A stretch of 13,908 bases of DNA from Bacteroidales bacterium (GTDB lineage Bacteria > Bacteroidota > Bacteroidia > Bacteroidales > JALTDM01): positions 1 through 13,908 of the forward strand of contig JALWKH010000270.1 in assembly GCA_026996635.1 (NCBI GenBank), given 5' to 3'. Numbering within the stretch: the first letter of the stretch is position 1; each line of letters begins with the position of its first letter. The position numbers were made by a program, and so were the translations under genes. The notes under the pieces are model-generated. The model searched no databases. It saw only the letters and a program-made list of their open reading frames with translations, and had not been told where the DNA came from. Positions 1-7,459 of the stretch are shown piece after piece.

Positions 1-377
1 ATGATGAGGAAGCAGGCAAGCACGCCGTAACACACTACAAGGTTTTGGAAAGGTTCGGATATGCCACATTGGTCAAATGCAATTTGGAAACAGGACGCAC
101 TCATCAAATCAGGGTGCATTTTAAGCACATAGGACATCCGCTTTTCGGAGATGCCACATACGGTGGTGATAGAATTTTGAAAGGAACGCAATTCCCTAAG
201 TTTGAGCAGTTTGTGAAGAATTGTTTTAAGATAATGCCGCGACAAGCCTTGCACGCCAAAACACTTGGTTTTATTCATCCTACCACGGGAGAAAAAATGC
301 AATTTGACAGCGAATTGCCGGAAGATTTTGCAGCTGTGCTTGAAAAATGGCGAAGGGCAAGTGTTGATTATTATTAG
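1..377 (+). CDS. RluA-family 23S rRNA/tRNA pseudouridine synthase, C-terminal part (5' truncated by window)
   Basis: The frame is open from base 3 and ends with TAG at 375-377, giving about 124 visible residues. Enzymes of this family isomerise specific uridines in rRNA or tRNA to pseudouridine in the cytoplasm. The visible part contains the family hallmark E-T-G-R-T-H-Q-I-R-V-H followed by G-H-P-L-F-G-D, which lies in the C-terminal half of the RluA/RluC/RluD catalytic domain. The catalytic HRLD aspartate motif and any N-terminal S4 domain would lie upstream, outside the window. A TTG at 45 opens a shorter reading frame but is internal, because conserved-looking sequence continues upstream of it. 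RluD, RluC and other subfamilies cannot be told apart from this piece. The next gene begins 39 bases downstream on the same strand. Confidence 0.93.
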   Translation, partial: DEEAGKHAVTHYKVLERFGYATLVKCNLETGRTHQIRVHFKHIGHPLFGDATYGGDRILKGTQFPKFEQFVKNCFKIMPRQALHAKTLGFIHPTTGEKMQFDSELPEDFAAVLEKWRRASVDYY

Positions 378-416
378 TGAGGAATTTATGTATTTTTGCA
401 GATTAAAATTTAGAAT

Positions 417-1688
417 ATGCCTGATAGAACAAAACAACCACCCATAAAACAAATAGAAAAAATTTCTTGGATAAATCCCGAACTGATATTGAGGGAAAGG
501 AATTTGGAATTTTACGGTTTACCGTCTCAAAAGGATCCGATTGTAAAAGTTGAATTTGTTTTGCCTGCCGGAAGGTTTTTGGCGGACAATGTGCTTGTGC
601 CGCTTATGGTTTCACGGTTGTTCGGCAGGGCTACCAAAAAACATACTTCCGACGAAATATCCGACTTGATGGATTTTTACGGCATTTCGTATAAGGTTGG
701 AGTTTTTGATGATTATACTTCCGTTAGTTTTTATGCCATTTCAAAGTTTGCAAGTAATCTTTTGGATTTGATAATAGAGATTTTTGAAGATAACAGTTTT
801 GATGAAGATGAGTTTAAGGTTGAGTTGGAAAGGGAAAAGTCTGCATTTTCGGTGAACTTGCAGAAAACGGATTTCCTGGCGAGAAGGGAGTTTATGAAAA
901 GACTGTACGGTGAAGAAAATTATAAATTGATAGATTTCAAAGACTTTGAAAATATTACCGTGGGTGATTTGGAAAACTTTACTTCAAATTATTTTTCTTT
1001 TATTGGTGCTATTGTTATTGTTTCGGGCGATTACAATGAAAATGATGTAAAAACCTTAGCCAACTTTATTAAAAATTATGCCAATTATAAAAAAATACCC
1101 GAAAACAGGCAACCATTGACCATACAAAATCAGTCTAAATACTACTGTGTGGAAAAGGAAAATGCAGAACAATCAACAGTGATAACGGGAAAAATTACAA
1201 TAGATAAAAAGCACGAAGATTACAAAAAGCTGGCAATTGTCAATACTGTTTTGGGAGGTTATTTCGGGTCGAGGTTGAGCAAGAACATAAGGGAAGACAA
1301 AGGATTTACTTATGGAGTTTACTCTATTTTATCTGCAAGGAGAACACACAGTATTTTCAAAATTGAGGCGGATATAGGTGTAGAACACAAAGATGCTTAT
1401 TTGAAAGAAGTAAGATCGGAATTAAACAAAATATGTGAGGCACCTGTTGGCAATGGGGAGCTTACTTTGGTGAAAAATTATTTAAGCGGCTCTCTTTTAG
1501 GCAGCTTTGACGGTGTGTTTGAACAAGCTGCAATTTTTGCATCATTGAGAAGGAACGGGTTGGATTTCAGTTATTATGATGATTTTTTGGCAGAGTTAAA
1601 AACTGTTACGGCAAATGAGTTGAAAAGTGTGGCGAATAAATATTTAAAGTTTGATGAGATGATAAATGTAATAGCGGGGAAATGTTAA
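417..1688 (+). CDS. M16-family (insulinase/pitrilysin-like) peptidase homologue lacking the HxxEH zinc motif
   Basis: This 423-residue protein has the two-domain M16 layout, with an N-terminal domain at roughly 20-215 and a C-terminal domain at roughly 235-420. Where active members carry HxxEH, followed further on by a glutamate, this protein reads through L-M-V-S-R-L-F-G with no histidine pair, so it cannot bind zinc in the usual way. The C-terminal domain keeps the substrate-positioning signature R292-E-D-K-G-F-T-Y299. In bacterial M16B/C proteases one subunit often keeps the zinc motif and its partner keeps the R/Y pair, so this is most likely the non-catalytic partner of a heterodimeric peptidase. 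No catalytic partner is visible here. No signal peptide is apparent. The ATG at 417 is the first in-frame start. The stop overlaps the next gene by 7 bases, which suggests translational coupling. Confidence 0.88.
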   Translation: MPDRTKQPPIKQIEKISWINPELILRERNLEFYGLPSQKDPIVKVEFVLPAGRFLADNVLVPLMVSRLFGRATKKHTSDEISDLMDFYGISYKVGVFDDYTSVSFYAISKFASNLLDLIIEIFEDNSFDEDEFKVELEREKSAFSVNLQKTDFLARREFMKRLYGEENYKLIDFKDFENITVGDLENFTSNYFSFIGAIVIVSGDYNENDVKTLANFIKNYANYKKIPENRQPLTIQNQSKYYCVEKENAEQSTVITGKITIDKKHEDYKKLAIVNTVLGGYFGSRLSKNIREDKGFTYGVYSILSARRTHSIFKIEADIGVEHKDAYLKEVRSELNKICEAPVGNGELTLVKNYLSGSLLGSFDGVFEQAAIFASLRRNGLDFSYYDDFLAELKTVTANELKSVANKYLKFDEMINVIAGKC

Positions 1689-3223
1689 GGTTTCTGTTGT
1701 TAAATATAATTTTGGGAATCATTTCTCTTTCGGCAACTGCCCAACAAGACATTTGGGCACCCGACCCGCCTGTGCTTGATAGTGTAAGTGTGGATATTTC
1801 TACGGTTAACGGTGATGTTTATATCGGTTGGAAGCCTAGTGATTCGTTAGATGTTAAAGGGTATTATATTTATACGGATTCAAATGCTGCAGGCACAACT
1901 ATTTGGACATTAAAAGATACCGTTTGGGGCAGGTTAAATACTTCATATTTCGATAATAATGCTTCTGCAGGTTATTATAGTGTGGGGTACAGGATAGCGG
2001 CTTTTGACTCGTCAAATAATGTGAGTTTGATGACAGACCCGCACTTTACCATTTATGCTTTCCCGTATGAAGTGGACGAAAATTGCAGGGTGAAAATAAA
2101 ATTGTCTTGGCAACATTATATTGGTTGGAGTGAGGTAGCTTATTATGTGATTTACCGTAGGGCAAATGATGTAGGTAATTTTGTAAAAATAGATACCGTT
2201 CCGGGAAATGCCACGGAATATTTGGATGATGATTTGCAAGATGGAGTGAATTATTGCTATTATGTTCGTGCTTTCTCCAATGACGGAAAAACTTCAAGTT
2301 CGAACAGACCTTGTTTTTTGGTAGATGTTCCTAATGTGCCATCTTACATAGATTTGGCAAATGTGAGTACGATTGGTGAAAATCAGATACAACTTACAAT
2401 TTTGTCTGACCCGAACACGAACGGAACAAACAAAATAAGTATTTACAGGAAAAGATATTCCGAAGACGACAGTAAGTACAGGAGGGTGAAAACAATTACT
2501 TTGGAAGCAAACAAAAGTGAATTTTTTGTTACTGACAATACAAATGATAAGGTGTTGTATAAATATAAAGCTGTTGTAACAGATGCTTGCGGAAACGAGA
2601 TTTTAACCTCCAATGAGGCTTCAAATGTGGTAATGTCAATGGAATTTGTGGATGATTTACAGTTTTATTTGCAATGGAATTCTTATGAAGATTGGGTTGG
2701 CGGAATAGATTCAACCTTTTTGTATCGACAAATTGATAATTATACTCCGGGTATTATAAGCGAAGAAGACTTTTCTTTTAATGATTATTTCGACGATATG
2801 ACGACTTACGATTTCAGGGGAAAATTTTACGAAGGTAATTTCTGTTATTTTGTGGAATTTAAGCAAAAAGAACCAAACCAATATTCAGGTAAACGGTATT
2901 CTTCCAAGTCAAATAAGGTGTGTTTTACAGAATTTTCACGTGTTTTTATGCCAAATGCATTTATTCCGTCTTGGACTACGGATTCGGTAAATTCTGTTTT
3001 TAAGCCGAGTTCGTTATTTATTAAGAAAGAAGGATATTATTTTGCTGTTTTTGACAGATGGGGTAATTTGTTATTTGAAACGCACGACCCTACCAAAGGG
3101 TGGAATGGCAGGGATTCGTACGGGAATTTGGTGCCTTCAGATTATTATGTTTATGTGTTGATATATACCGACAACAACGGAGAAATTCATAAAAGAAGCG
3201 GACATTTTGTTGCCGTAGATTGA
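1682..3223 (+). CDS. Secreted fibronectin-III-like protein with CHU_C / type IX secretion (type B) sorting domain
   Basis: This 513-residue exported protein begins with a Sec signal peptide (M-L-R-F, hydrophobic core, cleavage probable after A-T-A-Q near residue 21). The body is beta-rich, with repeated blocks resembling fibronectin type III domains: aromatic strands such as V-G-Y-R-I-A-A-F-D and N-Y-C-Y-Y-V-R-A-F, spaced about 90-100 residues apart. The last ~93 residues, from V-F-M-P-N-A-F-I-P at about 421 through F-D-R-W-G-N-L-L-F-E and G-W-N-G-R-D to the end, match the gliding-motility-associated C-terminal (CHU_C, type B) sorting domain used by the Bacteroidota type IX system. I infer outer-membrane translocation and surface attachment or release. 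No catalytic domain is recognised, so adhesion or structure is the most likely role. It overlaps the M16 gene by 7 bases, and the next gene starts 6 bases after its stop. Confidence 0.9.
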   Translation: MLRFLLLNIILGIISLSATAQQDIWAPDPPVLDSVSVDISTVNGDVYIGWKPSDSLDVKGYYIYTDSNAAGTTIWTLKDTVWGRLNTSYFDNNASAGYYSVGYRIAAFDSSNNVSLMTDPHFTIYAFPYEVDENCRVKIKLSWQHYIGWSEVAYYVIYRRANDVGNFVKIDTVPGNATEYLDDDLQDGVNYCYYVRAFSNDGKTSSSNRPCFLVDVPNVPSYIDLANVSTIGENQIQLTILSDPNTNGTNKISIYRKRYSEDDSKYRRVKTITLEANKSEFFVTDNTNDKVLYKYKAVVTDACGNEILTSNEASNVVMSMEFVDDLQFYLQWNSYEDWVGGIDSTFLYRQIDNYTPGIISEEDFSFNDYFDDMTTYDFRGKFYEGNFCYFVEFKQKEPNQYSGKRYSSKSNKVCFTEFSRVFMPNAFIPSWTTDSVNSVFKPSSLFIKKEGYYFAVFDRWGNLLFETHDPTKGWNGRDSYGNLVPSDYYVYVLIYTDNNGEIHKRSGHFVAVD

Positions 3224-3229
3224 TGTATT

Positions 3230-3886
3230 ATGTTGTTTGCCATTGACGACAGAGATATTGAGAGGTATGTTGAGGAAAATATGTCTCATCTTCCGGGTGA
3301 TGAACTTCTAGACGAGATAGAACGCTATACTTTCTGGAACACGGTTAATCCGCGGATGATTTCAGGGAAAATTCAAGCCCGTTTGCTGCAATATTTTGTT
3401 ATGATGACCGGGGCGGAAAAGGTTTTGGAAATAGGGACTTTTACCGGCTATTCGGCTGTGGCTATGGCAAATGTTTTGCCCGAGGGTGGGGTAGTAGTCT
3501 CTTTTGATGTGAATGATGAATATGCCGAAAAAGCACGCACATTGTTGAGTGGTAAGGCGGTTGAAAAGAAAATAAAAATTTATACTTCCGGGTTTGATAA
3601 TGTTTTGGAAAGTTACGGCAAGTTTGATTTGATTTTTGTTGACGGCGAAAAAGACGAATATATGGCTTATTTTGAAAAATACTTCCCTTATCTGACTTCA
3701 TCCGGTATTATGATTTTTGATAATGTGCTGTGGAGTAAAAAGATTTTTGATGCTAATGCCAAAGATAAAAAAACTGTACATCTGCTAAAGTTTAATGAAG
3801 AGATGAAGAAAAAAGCTGAAGTTATTAACTTTATCTTGCCAGTGAGAGACGGTTTAATGCTTGTGATGAAAAATAATTTTGATTAA
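3230..3886 (+). CDS. Class I SAM-dependent O-methyltransferase (COMT/caffeoyl-CoA-OMT-like, family 3)
   Basis: This 218-residue cytosolic enzyme is close to the usual size of bacterial family-3 O-methyltransferases, which move a methyl group from S-adenosylmethionine to a catechol-like or other hydroxyl with a divalent metal. The SAM-binding glycine motif is E67-I-G-T-F-T-G-Y-S-A. An acidic residue after strand 2 (S-F-D-V) should hold the ribose. The expected metal ligands are D138 in L-I-F-V-D-G and D164-N165 in I-F-D-N-V-L-W. The N-terminal helix pair (residues 1-60) is the region that forms dimers and substrate specificity in this family. The substrate cannot be read from the sequence. The ATG at 3230 lies 6 bases after the upstream stop, so co-transcription with the CHU_C gene is likely although the functions are unrelated. 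Confidence 0.93.
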   Translation: MLFAIDDRDIERYVEENMSHLPGDELLDEIERYTFWNTVNPRMISGKIQARLLQYFVMMTGAEKVLEIGTFTGYSAVAMANVLPEGGVVVSFDVNDEYAEKARTLLSGKAVEKKIKIYTSGFDNVLESYGKFDLIFVDGEKDEYMAYFEKYFPYLTSSGIMIFDNVLWSKKIFDANAKDKKTVHLLKFNEEMKKKAEVINFILPVRDGLMLVMKNNFD

Positions 3887-3909
3887 TCAACGAACAATTT
3901 TAGACTTTT

Positions 3910-3917
3910 TATTTTTG
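3910..3917 (+). promoter_or_regulatory. Candidate Bacteroidota -7 box (TATTTTTG)
   Basis: The eight bases match the Bacteroidota -7 consensus TAnnTTTG exactly and sit in the short gap before the DUF5684-like gene. No convincing -33 TTG element lies at the expected distance upstream. If it is used, transcription would begin around 3922-3925, which favours the internal ATG at 3972 over the ATG at 3927. Confidence 0.35.
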
Positions 3918-3926
3918 GCTGTGTAG

Positions 3927-4343
3927 ATGTTTTTGTTTAATTTTATTCAGTCAATTAAAAAACTTAATGTTATGTATCTTTTGGGAAATGTTATGGTAGC
4001 CGTATTGTTATTAGTTGATCTTGCCCTGGTTATTTTGATGATTGTTTCAATGTGGAAAATCTTTGAAAAGGCAGGTAAGCCGGGGTGGGCGTCTTTGATA
4101 CCTATTTACAATACCATTGTGCTATTGGATATTGTTGGGAAACCTTGGTGGTGGATTTTTTTGTTGATAATACCAATCGTTAATATAATTTTTGCAATTA
4201 TTGTTATTCACGGATTGTCAAAATCGTTTGGTTTAAACGGTTGGTTTACTTTGGGACTGCTGTTTTTAGGCATAATTTTTTATCCTATACTTGCTTTTGG
4301 TGATTACAAATATGTGGGTCCGGGAGGAGTAACGAACGGTTGA
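3927..4343 (+). CDS. Small multi-pass membrane protein, DUF5684-like
   Basis: This protein of up to 138 residues has about three or four hydrophobic segments: roughly 17-42, 65-90 and 98-125, the middle one rich in W and I. The layout K-A-G-K-P-G-W-A-S-L-I-P-I-Y-N followed by G-K-P-W-W-W and I-P-I-V-N-I-I resembles the DUF5684 family of small inner-membrane proteins. Family members are sometimes fused to or placed near signal peptidases, but their role is not established, so I assign none. Two starts are possible: ATG 3927, as given, or ATG 3972 (M-Y-L-L-G-N), which has an A-rich leader and leaves room for the promoter box at 3910. The stop is four bases from the stop of the convergent adenosyltransferase gene, and I see no hairpin terminator between them. 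Confidence 0.78.
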   Translation: MFLFNFIQSIKKLNVMYLLGNVMVAVLLLVDLALVILMIVSMWKIFEKAGKPGWASLIPIYNTIVLLDIVGKPWWWIFLLIIPIVNIIFAIIVIHGLSKSFGLNGWFTLGLLFLGIIFYPILAFGDYKYVGPGGVTNG

Positions 4344-4347
4344 TGTT

Positions 4348-4905
4348 TCACTTCCCGGGAAACCACGGTGTTTCCATAAATCCTTTGTCCATTGCTATTT
4401 TTCTGCCAAGCACAAAAAAGTAATCGGACAGCCTGTTGAGGTATGTAATTATTGTGGTATCTACTTTAAAGAGTGATGTTAATGAAATAACGCTGCGTTC
4501 TGCACGGCGGCATACAACCCTTGCTTTGTGACAGGCGGATACTGCTTGATTGCCACCGGGAATTACAAGTGATTTTAAAGGTGGTAAATGTTCGTCCATA
4601 TCATCGATTTTCTTTTCCAACCAATCGATATCTTCCGGAGTAACAGCCAATTTTACAGTTTTGTTCATTTGCTTATCACTGGCCAAAACCGCACTTATAT
4701 TCATTATCTTTTTTTGAATCTCAACAAGTTGTTCTTTTATTTCCGTATCTATATCAAAATCCCTTATGGCGCCTGTAAATACATTTAGTTCGTCAAGATT
4801 CCCGTATGCATCTATACGCGGGTGGTTCTTGGGTACACGTGTGCCACCGATTAATGATGTAGTGCCGGTATCACCCGTTTTGGTATAAACTTTTATTTTT
4901 TTCAT
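4348..4905 (-). CDS. Cob(I)yrinic acid a,c-diamide adenosyltransferase, PduO type
   Basis: This 185-residue enzyme transfers the adenosyl group of ATP to cob(I)alamin, making adenosylcobalamin in the cytoplasm. The PduO/MMAB family features are all present: the N-terminal ATP loop T8-K-T-G-D-T-G-T-T, G20-G-T-R-V-P-K, D37-E-L-N, the helix motif C132-R-R-A-E-R with the expected Arg/Glu residues, and N157-R-L-S-D followed by F-V-L-G-R. Length is normal for the family. The ATG at 4905 is inside the 3' end of the preceding ABC gene (35-base overlap), so it is the distal gene of the minus-strand operon. No other cobalamin gene or B12-dependent mutase is in the window. I see no B12 riboswitch in the operon leader. 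Confidence 0.96.
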   Translation of the reverse strand: MKKIKVYTKTGDTGTTSLIGGTRVPKNHPRIDAYGNLDELNVFTGAIRDFDIDTEIKEQLVEIQKKIMNISAVLASDKQMNKTVKLAVTPEDIDWLEKKIDDMDEHLPPLKSLVIPGGNQAVSACHKARVVCRRAERSVISLTSLFKVDTTIITYLNRLSDYFFVLGRKIAMDKGFMETPWFPGK

Positions 4906-5599
4906 AGTTCAGTGGGTTTTGACTGTCGTCTTCTATTTTTCCGTCTTTGAGTTTTATTATCCTTTCTGCAAATTCTGCGATATCGGGTTCGTGTGTGACC
5001 AGAATTATTGTATTGCCTTGTTTGTGTATGTCGGAGAAAAGCCGCATAATATCTTCCGATGTTTTAGAGTCCAAGTTACCCGTGGGTTCGTCTGCCAAAA
5101 TAATGGACGGGTTGTTCACCATAGCACGGGCTATTGCCACTCTTTGCCTTTGTCCGCCGGATAGCTCATTGGGCTTGTGGTGCATTCTGTCTTTTAGTCC
5201 GACAAGTTCCAACAACTCCGCAGCACGTTTTAATCTTTCCCCTTTTTTTACACCTGCATAAATCAAAGGCAGAGCCACGTTTTCCAACGCATCGTATTTG
5301 GGCAAAAGGTTAAAAGTCTGAAAAACAAAACCTATTTCTTTGTTTCTGATTTCGGCAAGTTTGTCTTCGGAGAGTTTAGAAACATCTTTACCGTTCAAAA
5401 AATACCTGCCTGCGGTAGGTGTGTCTAAACAGCCCAGAATATTCATCAGAGTTGATTTCCCACTACCGCTTGATCCCATTATGGCAACATATTCATTTTT
5501 TGTTATTGATAAGTCAATACCACGGAGTGCTTTAATGATTTGGGTGCCGAGTTTATAATATTTTTTCAGACCTTCCAGCCTGATAAGTTCGCCGTTCAT
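4871..5599 (-). CDS. ABC transporter ATP-binding protein, MacB/LolD (FtsE-like) family
   Basis: This is a 242-residue ATPase of the type that powers MacB/LolCDE-like export or extraction permeases at the inner membrane. Visible motifs are Walker A G42-S-S-G-S-G-K-S-T, Q-loop Q94 in [10 protein letters not shown], signature L146-S-G-G-Q with R-Q-R-V-A-I-A-R-A, Walker B I-I-L-A-D-E with the downstream P-T-G-N-L-D typical of this subfamily, and H203 in the H-loop. A GTG at 5632 would add 11 residues, but the ATG at 5599 forms an ATGA overlap with the ferredoxin stop and puts the start next to the usual N-terminal strand (L-I-R-L-E-G-L). The C-terminus runs about 20 residues beyond the last conserved strand and overlaps the adenosyltransferase gene. 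No permease gene is adjacent, so its membrane partner must be elsewhere. Confidence 0.95.
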   Translation of the reverse strand: MNGELIRLEGLKKYYKLGTQIIKALRGIDLSITKNEYVAIMGSSGSGKSTLMNILGCLDTPTAGRYFLNGKDVSKLSEDKLAEIRNKEIGFVFQTFNLLPKYDALENVALPLIYAGVKKGERLKRAAELLELVGLKDRMHHKPNELSGGQRQRVAIARAMVNNPSIILADEPTGNLDSKTSEDIMRLFSDIHKQGNTIILVTHEPDIAEFAERIIKLKDGKIEDDSQNPLNYEKNKSLYQNG

Positions 5600-5823
5600 T
5601 TTATTTGAAGTATTATGATTTTTGCGGGGCACAATTCAGCTGCTTCTTTTGCCTCGTCAAGCAATGCATCGTTTACGCTCAACGATTGTATTCCGTTTTT
5701 TTCTTTTGATCCTATCAAATCTACTTTCCCGTCGCTGTCATTTACTTGAAAAAGAGCCGGGGATGCTTCTACGCAATATGCACAACCCAAACATTTTTCC
5801 CTGTAGTGCAATACTTTAAACAT
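5596..5823 (-). CDS. [4Fe-4S] single-cluster ferredoxin
   Basis: This 75-residue soluble electron carrier has four cysteines placed for one [4Fe-4S] cluster: C11-x-x-C14-x-x-C17 near the N-terminus and C65-P near the C-terminus. The surrounding [10 protein letters not shown] and E-L-C-P-A sequences are typical of Bacteroidota single-cluster ferredoxins. It starts at ATG 5823, sharing one base with the stop of the preceding gene (TGATG), and ends in an ATGA overlap with the ABC gene. Ferredoxin genes of this kind are often found beside LuxC-type acyl-CoA reductases in Bacteroidota. Coupling to that reductase is my inference from context, not something the sequence proves. Confidence 0.93.
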   Translation of the reverse strand: MFKVLHYREKCLGCAYCVEASPALFQVNDSDGKVDLIGSKEKNGIQSLSVNDALLDEAKEAAELCPAKIIILQIK

Positions 5824-6335
5824 CAGAAAATATCATTTTCGTCAATACCATACATATCATCGTCGTTGAATCCGAATTCATCTTCGTCTTCATCAATATC
5901 TTCTTGTGTATCTCCTAAATCAAGGTCATAAAATGTTTGGTCGGGAACTTGTCCTTTTTCGTTGAAAAAGAACGGATATTCCAATTCTTTTTGTTCGTCT
6001 GTGGTAGATATGAATTCAAGCACAAAATACCTTTCGCTAAACATATCGAAAAGATACAAGAGTTTTTGTTTTGCCCTGCCTACCACATCTGCTATGGTTA
6101 TATCTTTCATTGGAGAATCTTTTGACGGGTCGTTAAAATTAATTGCAGGATATTCTTTTTTTATAGACCAATCGTCTTCACTAACCAAAAGAAAAGAAGC
6201 TGCTTCATGATTGTCATAGTTTAATTTTTTTGTAAGTGCATTATGCAAGTCCCACAATGTTTGTTTTCCTTTTACAACAATATCCATTGAAAAATCTTCA
6301 TCTTGGGGATACAACATTCTGAATAAATATAACAT
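5823..6335 (-). CDS. Plasmid pRiA4b ORF-3-like / IS1096 TnpR-passenger-like conserved protein
   Basis: This 170-residue soluble protein opens with strand-rich sequence (L-Y-L-F-R-M-L-Y-P-Q-D-E-D-F-S-M-D-I), then T-L-W-D-L-H-N-A-L and Y-D-N-H-E-A-A-S-F, and later L-L-Y-L-F-D-M-F-S-E-R-Y-F-V-L-E. This arrangement resembles the PRiA4_ORF3 fold (strand, then an L-W-D-L-H helix, then a Y-x-F-D segment near the end). The last ~32 residues are an acidic tail very rich in D and E, common in the Bacteroidota chromosomal members. Molecular function is unknown. Despite the plasmid/IS family name I see no transposase or terminal repeats here, and the gene is embedded in an operon: 11 bases after luxC and sharing one base with the ferredoxin start. 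The family call is from pattern memory and is moderate. Confidence 0.75.
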   Translation of the reverse strand: MLYLFRMLYPQDEDFSMDIVVKGKQTLWDLHNALTKKLNYDNHEAASFLLVSEDDWSIKKEYPAINFNDPSKDSPMKDITIADVVGRAKQKLLYLFDMFSERYFVLEFISTTDEQKELEYPFFFNEKGQVPDQTFYDLDLGDTQEDIDEDEDEFGFNDDDMYGIDENDIF

Positions 6336-6346
6336 AGCTGTAGGTT

Positions 6347-7366
6347 TTATATGTTTTGCAAAAATTCCAAAATGTCAACACCGTCCGGATAATCTGTTAA
6401 TTCGGGGAACTGTGCCATTCCGAAATTTTCTTTTGTTTGGACGATTTGTATTTTATCTTTCAAAGATAGTAATTTTAAATCTAAATTGGTATTTTTATCA
6501 TAAAACTCGTAATAAATTACAGATACGGGAGATGATACTCCTTCGTCTTCTTTCATTAAAAAGAAATTACCGTCGAGATGGTCTATTTTGTTAAGCAAAT
6601 AAATTGCTTTGTGATAGTCATAATTATTAGCATACTTATTATGATTGGAAAATTCTGCGTATTTTGCCGAGTTGAAGGTTTTTATTATTTTTTCGACGGG
6701 ATAGCCTTCAGGTAAATAAAGTTTGGAAACATTCCTGCAGCCCAACCCGAAGTATAAGAAAACATCATCGGCAAGTTTTTTTATGTCTTCTTCGGTTTCG
6801 CTACCGTCAAATATTGCAATTGAACTGCGGTTTCGCCTGATAATGTTAGGATAGTTTCCGAAATATTTTTCAAAATAAACGGCACTGTTATCCGAACCTG
6901 TTGCTATTACTGCGTCAAAGTCTTTTACCGGTTCTTCCGTTAAAATTATTTTTTCGGACAACCCGGGGGCGATTGAAGTGAGAATATTTTTTACGAATTG
7001 CGGCAGTATCCTGTCTTTTGATGATAATTTACCGATAAAAATATGCCCGCTTGCCAACACGGAAAGCATATCCTGAAACCCTACGAGTGGGATATTGCCT
7101 GCCATTATGGTAAGAATTCTTTTACCTTTTTTTACGGGTAGATTAGGATAGTTTTGCACCCATTTCTTTAAATTTTCTTCTTGAGTCAGATATTTTATGT
7201 GCGATAGTGCTGTTTTGATGCTTTCGGGTGTAAACCAAGCGTTCTCGTCGTAAGCTTTTTGGATAGTTCCGTTAAAATGTTGTGTAGTGATATAGTTGCC
7301 GTCTTTCCCGGAAAGTAGTTTGTCCAATTCTTCGGAAAAAGCTGAAAAAGTTTTTATAAAATCCAT
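6347..7366 (-). CDS. Acyl-CoA reductase, LuxC family (NADPH-dependent fatty-aldehyde-forming type)
   Basis: This 339-residue aldehyde-dehydrogenase-fold enzyme belongs to the LuxC family, which reduces an acyl-thioester to the aldehyde through a cysteine acyl intermediate. Evidence includes M88-A-G-N-I-P-L-V-G-F-Q-D (the LuxC nucleotide-binding stretch), A155-T-G-S-D-N-S-A-V-Y-F-E-K-Y-F, and the predicted nucleophile C210 in Y-F-G-L-G-C-R-N-V-S-K. Bioluminescent luxC proteins are longer (about 480 residues); this shorter form is common in non-luminous Bacteroidota, and no luxAB, luxD or luxE is present. An upstream ATG at 7405 would add 13 residues, but it lies upstream of the -7 promoter box at 7381-7388, so the ATG at 7366 is preferred. 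It is the first gene of the five-gene minus-strand operon. Confidence 0.92.
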   Translation of the reverse strand: MDFIKTFSAFSEELDKLLSGKDGNYITTQHFNGTIQKAYDENAWFTPESIKTALSHIKYLTQEENLKKWVQNYPNLPVKKGKRILTIMAGNIPLVGFQDMLSVLASGHIFIGKLSSKDRILPQFVKNILTSIAPGLSEKIILTEEPVKDFDAVIATGSDNSAVYFEKYFGNYPNIIRRNRSSIAIFDGSETEEDIKKLADDVFLYFGLGCRNVSKLYLPEGYPVEKIIKTFNSAKYAEFSNHNKYANNYDYHKAIYLLNKIDHLDGNFFLMKEDEGVSSPVSVIYYEFYDKNTNLDLKLLSLKDKIQIVQTKENFGMAQFPELTDYPDGVDILEFLQNI

Positions 7367-7380
7367 CTTAATTTTTTTTG

Positions 7381-7388
7381 CAAAGATA
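7381..7388 (-). promoter_or_regulatory. -7 promoter box (TATCTTTG) for the luxC operon
   Basis: On the minus strand this reads TATCTTTG, an exact match to TAnnTTTG, followed by C and an A-rich 14-base stretch before ATG 7366. It lies immediately after the T-tract of the preceding terminator, as expected for the operon's own promoter. I see no good TTG at the -33 position. The resulting leader would be very short, fewer than about 12 bases. Confidence 0.55.
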
Positions 7389-7391
7389 ACT

Positions 7392-7430
7392 AAAAGAAAA
7401 AGCACCTGCGTAAAATCTTACAGGTGCTTT
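7392..7430 (-). terminator. Intrinsic terminator of the downstream S74 fibre gene
   Basis: Positions 7399-7408 (AAAGCACCTG) and 7421-7430 (CAGGTGCTTT) form a perfect 10-bp stem. An alternative fold adds a GTAA/TTAC inner stem. On the minus strand the stem runs into a TTTTTCTTTT tract. It starts 29 bases after the stop of the fibre gene ending at 7460. Confidence 0.85.
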
Positions 7431-7459
7431 CCGTTAAGCAAAAAACAAGTTAACCGCTT

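Noticed and set aside
2012..2714. Minus-strand open frames of 61 to 83 codons
   Set aside because: They are antisense to the CHU_C cargo gene and have no signal, motif or leader.
4352..4361. Ten-base perfect palindrome TTCCCGGGAA near the convergent stops
   Set aside because: It encodes the conserved C-terminal codons of the adenosyltransferase, has no T-tract, and is too short for a terminator or operator claim.
4919..5261. Two overlapping plus-strand open frames of 81 and 104 codons
   Set aside because: They are antisense to the well-supported ABC ATPase and show no family motifs.
5823..6335. Mobile element suggested by the pRiA4b/IS1096 family name
   Set aside because: There is no transposase, inverted repeat or target duplication around it, and the gene is embedded in an overlapping operon.
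4906..7366. B12 riboswitch ahead of the adenosyltransferase operon
   Set aside because: The adenosyltransferase start lies inside coding sequence and the operon leader is only about ten bases, so there is no room for the aptamer.
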